DNA from: Chromatiales bacterium
GTDB lineage: Bacteria; Pseudomonadota; Gammaproteobacteria; CAMYNG01
Length of the DNA: 5,428 bases
NCBI GenBank assembly: GCA_027021685.1
Contig: JALUTW010000501.1
Span: 1-5,428 of the forward strand
Reading direction: 5' to 3'
Shown: one piece after another, positions 1 through 5,082 of the stretch
How positions within the stretch are numbered: position 1 is the stretch's first letter
Layout: every line of letters begins with the position of its first letter
Translations under genes and position numbers: made by a program
Notes under the pieces: model-generated
Seen by the model: only the letters and a program-made list of their open reading frames with translations
Told to the model about the DNA's origin: nothing
Database searches by the model: none

Positions 1-888
1 CCTGGCCTGCTCGAACAGGGGAGCCACCAGGCCGTAGGTGACGCCCCGGTGCTGCACGCATTCGCCCACCGCGTAGATGCGCGGGTCGAAGGTCTGCAGG
101 GTGTCATTGACCACGATGCCGCGCTCACAGTGGATGCCGGCGGCCTGCGCCAGCTCTATGTTGGGACGGATGCCCACCGCCATCACCACCAGCCCGGCCG
201 GAATCTCGGTGCCGTCCCTGAGCCGCACCTTCTCCACCCGCCCCTCGCCGAGAATGGCCTCGGTCTCGGCCGGCATCAGGAACTTCAGGCCCCGTTCCTC
301 CAGCGACTTGCGCAGCATCTGCCCCGCCACCCGGTCGAGCTGGCGTTCCATGAGGGTGTCCACGATGTGCACCACGGTGACATCCATTCCCCGCTGCATG
401 AGCCCGTTGGCCGCCTCCAGTCCCAGCAGCCCGCCGCCGATGACCACCGCGTGACGGTGCTCGCGGGTGGCGGCGAGCATGGTGTCCACGTCCTGGATGT
501 CGCGGAATGCGATGACACCGGGCAGGTCGTGGCCGGGCACCGGAATGATGAAGGGATTGGAGCCGGTGGCGATGATGAGCCGGTCGTAGTCGGCAGTGGT
601 GCCGTCCTCGGCCACCACCTGGCGCCGCGCACGGTCGATGCGCACCACCTTCTTGCCCTTGTGCAGGGTGATGCCGTTGTCCGCGTACCACTGCTCGTCG
701 TTGAGCATGATGTCGTCGAGGGTCTTTTCCCCAGCGAGCACCGGCGACAGCAGGATGCGGTTGTAGTTGCCGTGGGGCTCGGCCCCGAACACCGTGATGT
801 CGTAAAGATCCGGTGCCAGCTTGAGCAGTTCCTCCAGGGTGCGGACGCCCGCCATCCCGTTGCCGATCATGACCAGTTTTTCCCGCAT
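1..888 (-). CDS. nirB: NAD(P)H nitrite reductase large subunit, N-terminal part (runs off left edge)
   Basis: The enzyme reduces nitrite to ammonium in the cytoplasm; this N-terminal flavoprotein part passes electrons from NAD(P)H to the siroheme/4Fe-4S centre. The 296 visible residues begin MREKLVMIGNGMAG. The FAD Rossmann motif G9-N-G-M-A-G14 is followed by GAEPHGNYNRILLS (residues 35-48), characteristic of NirB/NasB. ATGS lies at 107-110, the second (NAD(P)H) Rossmann motif G151-G-G-L-L-G156 is followed by E158, and AVGIRPN (237-243) and the FAD-closing YAVGEC (272-277) follow. The reading frame is open to base 1, so the BFD-like [2Fe-2S] and siroheme domains lie outside the window. The ATG at 886-888 has an AAAGGG about 10 nt upstream; M7 is a less likely alternative start. 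The gene is divergent from the transporter and preceded by its own sigma-54 promoter. An assimilatory nasB name would fit equally well. A stand-alone rubredoxin or ferredoxin reductase is less likely given the NirB-specific N-terminus and neighbours. Confidence 0.95.
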   Translation of the reverse strand, partial: MREKLVMIGNGMAGVRTLEELLKLAPDLYDITVFGAEPHGNYNRILLSPVLAGEKTLDDIMLNDEQWYADNGITLHKGKKVVRIDRARRQVVAEDGTTADYDRLIIATGSNPFIIPVPGHDLPGVIAFRDIQDVDTMLAATREHRHAVVIGGGLLGLEAANGLMQRGMDVTVVHIVDTLMERQLDRVAGQMLRKSLEERGLKFLMPAETEAILGEGRVEKVRLRDGTEIPAGLVVMAVGIRPNIELAQAAGIHCERGIVVNDTLQTFDPRIYAVGECVQHRGVTYGLVAPLFEQAR

Positions 889-922
889 AGCCTCGATGCC
901 CTTTTGCAGTGAATTCCGGGAA

Positions 923-939
923 CGCGGCCCGCAGCCGCG
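923..939 (-). other. GC-rich hairpin in the nirB leader
   Basis: On the minus strand CGCGGC and GCCGCG form a perfect 6-bp stem around a 5-nt loop (TGCGG), extendable by one G-U pair. It falls in the roughly 57-nt leader between the predicted sigma-54 start (about 945) and the nirB start codon. No T-run follows, so it is not an intrinsic terminator. The 5-nt loop does not match the paired hexaloop hairpins bound by NasT/ANTAR regulators. It may affect mRNA stability or translation, or may simply reflect high GC. Confidence 0.25.
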
Positions 940-955
940 CGGTTGCGCCCCCTGG

Positions 956-971
956 AGCAAGGACCGTGCCA
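956..971 (-). promoter_or_regulatory. Sigma-54 (RpoN) promoter for nirB
   Basis: The minus strand reads TGGCACGGTCCTTGCT, an exact match to the sigma-54 consensus TGGCACG-N4-TTGCW with correct spacing of the -24 GG and -12 GC elements. With the C at 957 as -12, transcription should start near 945, giving a leader of about 57 nt before nirB. Sigma-54 promoters need an activator such as NtrC, and NtrC-like palindromes lie 135-165 bp upstream. Confidence 0.88.
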
Positions 972-1009
972 TCCATCAGAAAACACTGAAATTGAGAGCT
1001 ATCCGACTG

Positions 1010-1022
1010 TTTTTGCTTGATA
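1010..1022 (-). promoter_or_regulatory. AT-rich spacer with a possible IHF-like site
   Basis: The stretch 972-1023 is clearly richer in A+T than its surroundings. On the minus strand it contains TATCAAGCAAAAA, which matches the WATCAA core of the IHF consensus but only the last base of the TTR part. It lies between the nirB sigma-54 promoter and the nearest NtrC-like site, where IHF bends DNA in many sigma-54 promoters. The match is incomplete; the placement is the main argument. Confidence 0.25.
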
Positions 1023-1071
1023 TTCCGGCCGGGCCGCGGCGGCCCCCAGGCTCCCGCCCGGACTCCTGTCC

Positions 1072-1088
1072 TGCACCCCGATGGTGCG
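1072..1088. promoter_or_regulatory. NtrC-like enhancer site, strong
   Basis: TGCACCCCGATGGTGCG matches the NtrC palindrome TGCACC-N5-GGTGCA at 11 of 12 defined bases; only the final A is G. Its centre (1080) is about 135 bp upstream of the predicted nirB start and about 220 bp upstream of the transporter start. This is within normal enhancer range for sigma-54 activators. Confidence 0.7.
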
Positions 1089-1101
1089 CCGGGCGGGACG
1101 C

Positions 1102-1118
1102 TGCGCCGGACTGGAGCG
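1102..1118. promoter_or_regulatory. NtrC-like site, weak partner
   Basis: TGCGCCGGACTGGAGCG matches TGCACC-N5-GGTGCA at 9 of 12 positions. Its centre (1110) is 30 bp from the strong site at 1080, close to three helical turns, as for the paired NtrC sites upstream of enteric glnA. In DNA this GC-rich a 9/12 match could be chance; the helical phasing is the reason for listing it. Confidence 0.35.
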
Positions 1119-1171
1119 GGCCCGGCTCCACCCGTGCCGCCCGTGGTTGCTTCCCGTTCCATGCCCGTCGC

Positions 1172-1188
1172 TGCACTGCCATGGCCCA
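1172..1188. promoter_or_regulatory. NtrC-like site, weak partner
   Basis: TGCACTGCCATGGCCCA has a good left half (TGCACY) and a poor right half (GGCCCA against GGTGCA). That is 9 of 12 matches, or 10 if T is allowed at position 6. Its centre (1180) lies 31 bp from the better site at 1211 and about 120 bp upstream of the predicted transporter start. Confidence 0.35.
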
Positions 1189-1202
1189 CCGGATGCCGTC
1201 GC

Positions 1203-1219
1203 CGCACCACCGGTGTGCA
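1203..1219. promoter_or_regulatory. NtrC-like enhancer site upstream of nasA
   Basis: CGCACCACCGGTGTGCA matches the NtrC palindrome TGCACC-N5-GGTGCA at 10 of 12 positions, with an intact GCAC-N7-GTGC core. Its centre (1211) is about 89 bp upstream of the predicted transporter transcription start, an ideal enhancer distance for an NtrC-sigma-54 promoter. Confidence 0.62.
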
Positions 1220-1273
1220 CCGGTAGTACCGCCGTGCAATGGAAAGGCACGCAAAAACAAGGAGTTCGCCGGG

Positions 1274-1289
1274 TGGCACGATGCTTGCT
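1274..1289 (+). promoter_or_regulatory. Sigma-54 (RpoN) promoter for the nitrate transporter operon
   Basis: TGGCACGATGCTTGCT matches the sigma-54 consensus TGGCACG-N4-TTGCW exactly. With C1288 as -12, transcription should start near 1300, leaving a leader of about 41 nt before the ATG at 1341. The element rules out translation from in-frame ATGs at 1239 or 1281, which lie upstream of the transcript start. It shares the downstream CC after TTGCT with the nirB promoter. Confidence 0.9.
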
Positions 1290-1329
1290 CCTGCGGGGCG
1301 GCCCGATCAACCAAGCAAAGAGCCGATGC

Positions 1330-1333
1330 GGAG
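1330..1333 (+). promoter_or_regulatory. Ribosome binding site deciding the nasA start
   Basis: GGAG lies 7 nt before the ATG at 1341, the usual spacing. The ATG at 1326, five codons upstream and in frame, has only a weak AGAG about 5 nt before it, so 1341 is preferred. Confidence 0.7.
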
Positions 1334-1340
1334 CACCAAC

Positions 1341-2813
1341 ATGTCAGAGGACACCCAGTTCAAGCTGCTGTCGTTCCGGGGGCGGATGCGGATCCTGCAC
1401 CTCACCTGGTTTGCGTTCTTCCTCAGTTTCTTCGTCTGGTTCAATCATGCACCGCTGATGGCATCCATCCGCGATTCGCTGGGCCTGACCGACCAGGAGG
1501 TCAAGGCCCTGCTCATCCTCAACGTGGCCCTGACCATCCCGGCCCGCATCATCATCGGCATGCTGGTGGACGCCTTCGGGCCCCGGCGCATCTATTCCCT
1601 GCTGCTGTTCATCTCCAGCCTGCTGTGCTTCGGTTTCGCCTTTTCCGATTCCTATACCCAGATGGCCCTCATGCGCTTTCTCCTCGGCTTCGTGGGCGCG
1701 GGCTTCGTCATCGGTATCCGCATGGTGAGCGAGTGGTTCCCGGCGCGGCAGCTCGGCGTGGCCGAAGGCATCTACGGAGGCTGGGGCAACTTCGGCTCCG
1801 CCGCCGCCGCCCTCACCCTGCCCACGCTGGCCCTGCTCTTCGGCGGGGACGAAGGCTGGCGCTGGGCCATCGCCACCACCGGCGTGCTGGCCCTGGTGTA
1901 TTCGGTGGTGTACTTCTTTTCGGTGACCGACACCCCCAAGGGCTCCACCTATTTCAAGCCCAAGCGCAACGGGGCCATGGAGGTCACCAGCCGTGGCGAC
2001 TTCTTTCTCTACCTGGTCATGAACCTGCCCCTGTACGGGGCCCTCGCTCTCCTGGCCTGGAAGCTGGGCCCGGCGAACCTCGGCCTGCTGCCGGAGGTGG
2101 TGACCGACGGAATTTATTTGCTGCTCGCGGGGCTTTACGTGTTCCAGTCCGTGCGCATTTATCAGATCAACCGCCACGTGTTCCGCGGCCAGGTGCCGGA
2201 GATCGACCGCTACTCCTTCCGCCAGGTGGCGATCCTGAACCTGGCCTACCTCGTCACCTTCGGCTCCGAGCTGGCGGTGGTGTCCATGCTGCCGCTGTTC
2301 TTCAAGGACACCTTCGGCATCTCGCAGGTGCTGGCCGGCGCCCTCGCCTCGGGCTATGCCTTCATGAACCTGGTGGCCCGGCCCGGCGGCGGCCTCATCA
2401 GCGACCGGCTGGGGCGCAAGCGCACCCTGGTGGTGCTGCTGGCCGGGCTGTGCGTGGGCTATTTCCTCATGAGCAACATCGACGGGAGCTGGCCGCTGTG
2501 GCTGGCGCTCATGATCACCATGATGTGCTCGTTCTTCGTCCAGGCCGGGGAAGGCGCGGTGTTCGCCATGGTGCCGCTGGTCAAGCGCCGCCTCACCGGT
2601 CAGATCGCGGGCATGACCGGGGCCTACGGCAACGTGGGTGCGGTGGTGTTTCTCACCGTGCTGTCCTTCGTCGCCCCGCAGACCTTCTTCCTGGTCATTG
2701 CGGGGGCCGCGGTGCTGGTGCTGCTGGGCGTGGTGCTGCTGCTGCGCGAGCCCCAGGGCCAGATGGCCGAGGTGCTGCCCGACGGCACCGTGCAGATGAT
2801 CGACGTCACCTGA
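1341..2813 (+). CDS. nasA: NarK/NasA-family nitrate/nitrite transporter (MFS)
   Basis: Inner-membrane major facilitator of the nitrate/nitrite porter family, 490 residues; next to nirB it most likely imports nitrate for assimilation. Both nitrate signatures are visible: GGWGNFG (146-152, TM5) and GAYGNVG (427-433, TM11). R69 (IPARIIIG, TM2) and R347 (NLVARPGGG, TM8) sit where NarK-type porters place their substrate-binding arginines, and GLISDRLGRKR (351-361) is the MFS loop 8-9 motif. Hydrophobic segments fall at about 17-37, 54-74, 83-101, 106-127, 146-168, 174-195, 219-241, 256-273, 294-320, 328-350, 361-378, 384-408, 421-444 and 447-469, giving 14 rather than the usual 12. The extra pair sits in the central region, so the protein is longer than compact bacterial NasA proteins of about 400 residues. 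The start was chosen by GGAG spacing and the sigma-54 promoter. The kinase gene follows after 88 bp and is probably co-transcribed. A nitrite exporter or antiporter role cannot be excluded. Confidence 0.93.
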   Translation: MSEDTQFKLLSFRGRMRILHLTWFAFFLSFFVWFNHAPLMASIRDSLGLTDQEVKALLILNVALTIPARIIIGMLVDAFGPRRIYSLLLFISSLLCFGFAFSDSYTQMALMRFLLGFVGAGFVIGIRMVSEWFPARQLGVAEGIYGGWGNFGSAAAALTLPTLALLFGGDEGWRWAIATTGVLALVYSVVYFFSVTDTPKGSTYFKPKRNGAMEVTSRGDFFLYLVMNLPLYGALALLAWKLGPANLGLLPEVVTDGIYLLLAGLYVFQSVRIYQINRHVFRGQVPEIDRYSFRQVAILNLAYLVTFGSELAVVSMLPLFFKDTFGISQVLAGALASGYAFMNLVARPGGGLISDRLGRKRTLVVLLAGLCVGYFLMSNIDGSWPLWLALMITMMCSFFVQAGEGAVFAMVPLVKRRLTGQIAGMTGAYGNVGAVVFLTVLSFVAPQTFFLVIAGAAVLVLLGVVLLLREPQGQMAEVLPDGTVQMIDVT

Positions 2814-2820
2814 TGCCAGG

Positions 2821-2850
2821 CCCGGAACAGCCGGGGGCGGCTTGCCCGGC
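2821..2850 (+). other. GC-rich inverted repeats in the nasA-kinase gap
   Basis: Two alternative stems share the same arm. CCCGG (2821-2825) pairs with CCGGG (2831-2835) around a 5-nt loop, or GCCGGG (2830-2835) pairs with CCCGGC (2845-2850) around a 9-nt loop. No T-run follows, so termination is unlikely. A hairpin here could tune stability or relative expression of the two genes, but in DNA this GC-rich it may be incidental. Confidence 0.25.
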
Positions 2851-2886
2851 CCGCGTTCTCCCGCTAACGTGGCCGGTATCACTTGC

Positions 2887-2893
2887 GGGAGAG
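2887..2893 (+). promoter_or_regulatory. Ribosome binding site deciding the kinase start
   Basis: GGGAGAG lies 8 nt before the ATG at 2902, a strong Shine-Dalgarno sequence. The frame remains open upstream to a TTG at 2842, but that codon has no comparable site. The intervening 20 residues do not resemble the start of a PP2C domain, whereas 2902 begins directly with it. Confidence 0.75.
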
Positions 2894-2901
2894 AACCGTT
2901 C

Positions 2902-4605
2902 ATGGGCCTGGAGGTAAGGGTCGGACAGCACACCCGCGCCGGCGTCAAGCCTCACAACGAGGACGCCTGCGGTGCGCGCGTGCCCGAGGAGCCCCTGCTC
3001 ACCACCAAGGGTGTGGCAGTGGTGGTGGCCGACGGCATGAGCGCCAGCGAAGCCGGGCGCGAGGCCGCCGAGACCTGCGTGCAGGGGTTTCTCACCGACT
3101 ACTACAGCACGCCCGAGTCCTGGACCACGCGCACCTCGGCCCACAAGACGCTCTCGGCCCTCAACCGCTGGCTGCACGGCCAGGGCCAGCGGGAGTACGG
3201 CTCGGCCCGCGGCATGGTCACCACGCTCAGCGCATTGGTGCTCAAGTCCACCACCGCCTACCTGTTTCACGTGGGGGACACCCGCATCTACCGCCTGCGC
3301 GGCGGCGAGCTGGAACAGCTCACCCGTGATCACCGCATGCAGGTAGATGACGACAAGAACTATCTCACCCGGGCCATGGGCATCGATCTGCTGCTGGACA
3401 TCGATCACCGGGCCGAGCCCATGGAGGTGGGCGACCGTTACCTGCTCACCACTGACGGGGTGCACGATCACCTGCCCGCGGCCCGGCTCCGGGAGCTGCT
3501 GGCGCATCACGGTGACCAGCCCGAGGCCGCGGCGCGCTGCATCGTGGAGGCGGCGCTGGCCGCGGGTTCCGACGACAACCTCACCTGCCAGGTGGTGTGC
3601 GTGGATGCCCTGCCCGGTGACGACCAGCAGGAGTTCTATCGGCGCCTCACCGAGCTGCCCTTCCCGCCGCCGCTGGATGCCGGCATGGTGCTCGACGGCT
3701 ACCGCATCGTGCGCCCGCTGTTCTCCAACAAGCGCACCGAGGTCTACCTGGCCGAGGACCAGGAGACCGGACGCAAGGTGGTGCTCAAGGCGCCCTCGGT
3801 CAACTACGAGGACGACCCGGACTACATCAACCAGTTCCTGCACGAGGAATGGGCCGGGCGGCGCATCCGCAGCCCGCACGTGGTGCGGGTGCTGGAATCC
3901 ACCCGCCACCGGCAGTTCCTCTATTACATCACCGAGTACGTGCCCGGCCAGACCCTGCGCCAGTGGATGCACGATCATCCCCAGCCGCCCCTGGCCACGG
4001 TGCGCGACTTCGTGGAGCAGATCGCGCGCGGCCTGCGCGCCTTCCATCGCCTGGAAATGATCCACCAGGACCTCAAGCCCGAGAACATCATCGTGGACGA
4101 GCACGGCACCCTGAAGATCATCGACTTCGGCTCCACCAAGATCGCCGGCATCGCGGAGATCGCCACGCCACTGGGCGAGGCCGGTCCCCTGGGCACCCTC
4201 AGTTACTCCGCGCCCGAGTACGTCATGGGCGGGACCGCCAGCAACCGGGCCGACATCTACTCCCTCGGGGTCATCACCTACGAGCTGCTCACCGGGCGAC
4301 TGCCCTACGGGCGCGAGCTGACCCCGCGCACCCTGCCGCGGGCCCGCTACCAGCCGGCTACCCGCTTCAATCCCGAGGTGCCGCGCTGGGTGGACCTGGC
4401 CATCGAGAAGGCGGTGCGGCTGGACCCGGCGCGGCGCTACGAGGCCCTGTCGGAGTTCGTGCACGACCTGAGCCATCCCAACCCGCGCTTCGCCCGCGAG
4501 CAGTTCGTGCCCCTGGTGGAGCGCGATCCGGTGAGCTTCTGGCGCGGTCTGACCCTGGCCCTGGTGGTGTTGAACCTGGTGCTGGTTTATTTGCTTCTGC
4601 GCTGA
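2902..4605 (+). CDS. Membrane-anchored PP2C phosphatase-Ser/Thr protein kinase fusion
   Basis: A 567-residue protein joining two opposing activities. Residues 1-238 are a PP2C-type metal-dependent phosphatase: R12...N19-E-D21, ADGMS with D44, GMVTTL (104-109), HVGDTRIYRL (123-132), LTRDH (140-144), TTDG with D185, and GSDDNLTC with D225; all expected metal-binding aspartates are present. Residues 260-525 are a Hanks-type kinase: lysine K296 (VVLKAP), helix-C glutamate E315 or E316, catalytic HQDLKPEN (H388, D390, K392, N395), D408-F-G410, A437-P-E439 and D451. Two oddities are a nucleotide loop lacking its glycines (LFSNKRTEVY, 273-282) and HQD in place of HRD. Residues 548-566 form one hydrophobic segment followed by a terminal Arg, so the enzyme is probably anchored to the inner membrane by its tail with both domains in the cytoplasm. 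Position behind the transporter suggests control of nitrate uptake or assimilation by reversible phosphorylation; this is inference. Similar fusions occur in nas/nir clusters of pseudomonads, but I know of no proven substrate. Confidence 0.93.
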   Translation: MGLEVRVGQHTRAGVKPHNEDACGARVPEEPLLTTKGVAVVVADGMSASEAGREAAETCVQGFLTDYYSTPESWTTRTSAHKTLSALNRWLHGQGQREYGSARGMVTTLSALVLKSTTAYLFHVGDTRIYRLRGGELEQLTRDHRMQVDDDKNYLTRAMGIDLLLDIDHRAEPMEVGDRYLLTTDGVHDHLPAARLRELLAHHGDQPEAAARCIVEAALAAGSDDNLTCQVVCVDALPGDDQQEFYRRLTELPFPPPLDAGMVLDGYRIVRPLFSNKRTEVYLAEDQETGRKVVLKAPSVNYEDDPDYINQFLHEEWAGRRIRSPHVVRVLESTRHRQFLYYITEYVPGQTLRQWMHDHPQPPLATVRDFVEQIARGLRAFHRLEMIHQDLKPENIIVDEHGTLKIIDFGSTKIAGIAEIATPLGEAGPLGTLSYSAPEYVMGGTASNRADIYSLGVITYELLTGRLPYGRELTPRTLPRARYQPATRFNPEVPRWVDLAIEKAVRLDPARRYEALSEFVHDLSHPNPRFAREQFVPLVERDPVSFWRGLTLALVVLNLVLVYLLLR

Positions 4606-4614
4606 GCCGTCCAT

Positions 4615-4649
4615 TCAGAGGACAGAGGTCAGAGGACGGAAGACAGAGG
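4615..4649. repeat. Heptad tandem repeat array, copy 1 (5 units)
   Basis: Five 7-bp units read TCAGAGG, ACAGAGG, TCAGAGG, ACGGAAG, ACAGAGG. The array starts 9 nt after the kinase stop codon. With the preceding T, the first 35 bases (4614-4648) are identical to copy 2 at 4766-4800. The unit consensus is WCAGAGG. No coding function is evident. Confidence 0.9.
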
Positions 4650-4663
4650 GGCGAAATGGCCGT

Positions 4664-4735
4664 GTAGGAGTGGCCCCCGGGCCGCGCAGAACGCTCCCTC
4701 GTATGGTGATGTTCGCGCCGGAGCGGCGCTCCTAC
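4664..4735. repeat. REP-like inverted-repeat pair (BIME-like), copy 1
   Basis: A 72-bp element bounded by GTAGGAG (4664-4670) and CTCCTAC (4729-4735). The left arm contains GGCCC-CC-GGGCC (4672-4683). The right arm, read on the minus strand, begins GTAGGAGCGCCGCTCCGGCG and can fold GCGCC/GGCGC. Two GTAG-headed hairpins in opposite orientation with a short linker are the standard build of a REP doublet. It differs from the copy at 5011-5082 at only 2 of 72 positions (4684 and 4722). Convergent intergenic placement is typical for REPs. Confidence 0.88.
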
Positions 4736-4750
4736 GGTTTGAACGACATG

Positions 4751-4765
4751 GTAGGAGCGGCCCCG
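4751..4765 (+). repeat. REP-like half element interrupted by a heptad array
   Basis: GTAGGAGCGGCCCCG has the GTAG head and left arm of the REP family, but its complementary arm is missing: the heptad array begins at the next base. The same 15 bases in the same junction recur at 4939-4953. Confidence 0.78.
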
Positions 4766-4766
4766 T

Positions 4767-4800
4767 TCAGAGGACAGAGGTCAGAGGACGGAAGACAGAG
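4767..4800. repeat. Heptad tandem repeat array, copy 2
   Basis: The units are TCAGAGG, ACAGAGG, TCAGAGG, ACGGAAG and a shortened ACAGAG. Together with the preceding T the 35-bp block is identical to copy 1. It is joined directly to the REP half element at 4751-4765 and followed by unrelated sequence. Confidence 0.9.
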
Positions 4801-4823
4801 TTCCCGGCCGCGAACCATCTTCC

Positions 4824-4857
4824 CTTTGCGTCCTTTGCGCCTCTGCGTCTTTGCGTT
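4824..4857. repeat. Degenerate TTTGCG tandem repeat
   Basis: Four units in a row read CTTTGCGTC, CTTTGCGCC, TCTGCGTC and TTTGCGTT, followed by GAAGGTTTTTT. I recall similar CTTTGCGTC-type runs in intergenic regions of many unrelated proteobacteria, but could not check this. There is no reading frame or RNA fold that I would defend. It is a third repeat type inside the same gap. Confidence 0.7.
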
Positions 4858-4899
4858 GAAGGTTTTTTGCCGCGCCCGGGATGGCCGCCGCGCTTGGGA

Positions 4900-4923
4900 T
4901 TCGCGCCGGGGCGGCGTTCCTAC
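4900..4923 (-). repeat. REP-like element, minus orientation
   Basis: On the minus strand it begins GTAGGAACGCCGCCCCGGCG and ends CGAA. It has the GTAG head, and its CGCC/GGCG arms fold around the CCCC-type loop. It differs from the 5059-5082 arm only by A for G at the seventh base. It probably pairs with the half element at 4751-4765, the two now separated by the heptad and TTTGCG repeats. Confidence 0.8.
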
Positions 4924-4938
4924 GGTGTCTCTTCCCCT

Positions 4939-4953
4939 GTAGGAGCGGCCCCG
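4939..4953 (+). repeat. REP-like half element interrupted by a heptad array (second)
   Basis: GTAGGAGCGGCCCCG is identical to 4751-4765 and again runs straight into a heptad array. The right arm of the hairpin is absent. Confidence 0.78.
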
Positions 4954-4954
4954 T

Positions 4955-4996
4955 TCAGAGGACAGAGGTCAGAGGTCAGAGGACGGAAGACAGGGG
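4955..4996. repeat. Heptad tandem repeat array, copy 3 (6 units)
   Basis: The units read TCAGAGG, ACAGAGG, TCAGAGG, TCAGAGG, ACGGAAG, ACAGGGG. Compared with copies 1 and 2 it has exactly one extra TCAGAGG and an A-to-G change in the last unit. It is followed by the same GGCGAAATGGCCGT linker and REP doublet as copy 1. Confidence 0.9.
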
Positions 4997-5010
4997 GGCG
5001 AAATGGCCGT

Positions 5011-5082
5011 GTAGGAGTGGCCCCCGGGCCACGCAGAACGCTCCCTCGTATGGTGATGTTCGCGCCGGGGCGGCGCTCCTAC
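5011..5082. repeat. REP-like inverted-repeat pair (BIME-like), copy 2
   Basis: A 72-bp element bounded by GTAGGAG (5011-5017) and CTCCTAC (5076-5082), 70 of 72 bases identical to 4664-4735. Its right end overlaps the DAHP synthase gene: the GTAG head on the minus strand supplies that gene's TAG stop codon (5079-5081). Confidence 0.88.

Noticed and set aside
1235..1251. Third possible NtrC site (TGCAATGGAAAGGCACG) 32 bp from the site at 1211
   Set aside because: Only the left half and two bases of the right half fit; phase alone is not enough to call it.
125..1279. Minus-strand open frame of 384 codons overlapping nirB and the regulatory region
   Set aside because: It is in a different frame from the true nirB reading, which shows both Rossmann motifs, and it crosses the promoters.
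2870..2886. Possible sigma-54 promoter before the kinase gene (TGGC...TTGC)
   Set aside because: The spacing between the GG and GC elements is 2 bp too long for sigma-54, and the match to CACG after TGG is poor. The kinase more likely uses the transporter's promoter.
821..2917. Long plus-strand open frame of 698 codons across the regulatory region and transporter gene
   Set aside because: It is rich in Arg, Pro, His and Gly in the manner of a GC-rich out-of-frame reading, covers both sigma-54 promoters, and overlaps the transporter frame that has clear family motifs.
1344..2948. Long minus-strand open frame of 534 codons opposite the transporter gene
   Set aside because: It is a His/Gln/Gly-rich antisense shadow of the membrane protein with no recognisable domain.
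2806..4614. Long minus-strand open frame of 602 codons opposite the kinase gene
   Set aside because: It is antisense to an unmistakable PP2C-kinase. Its low-complexity His/Gly/Gln/Val composition is typical of the opposite strand of GC-rich codons; no ribosome site or family motif is seen.
4615..4996. CRISPR-like array suggested by recurring short repeats
   Set aside because: The repeats are 7-bp tandem units and REP hairpins, with no 25-40 bp repeats separated by unique, evenly sized spacers and no cas genes.
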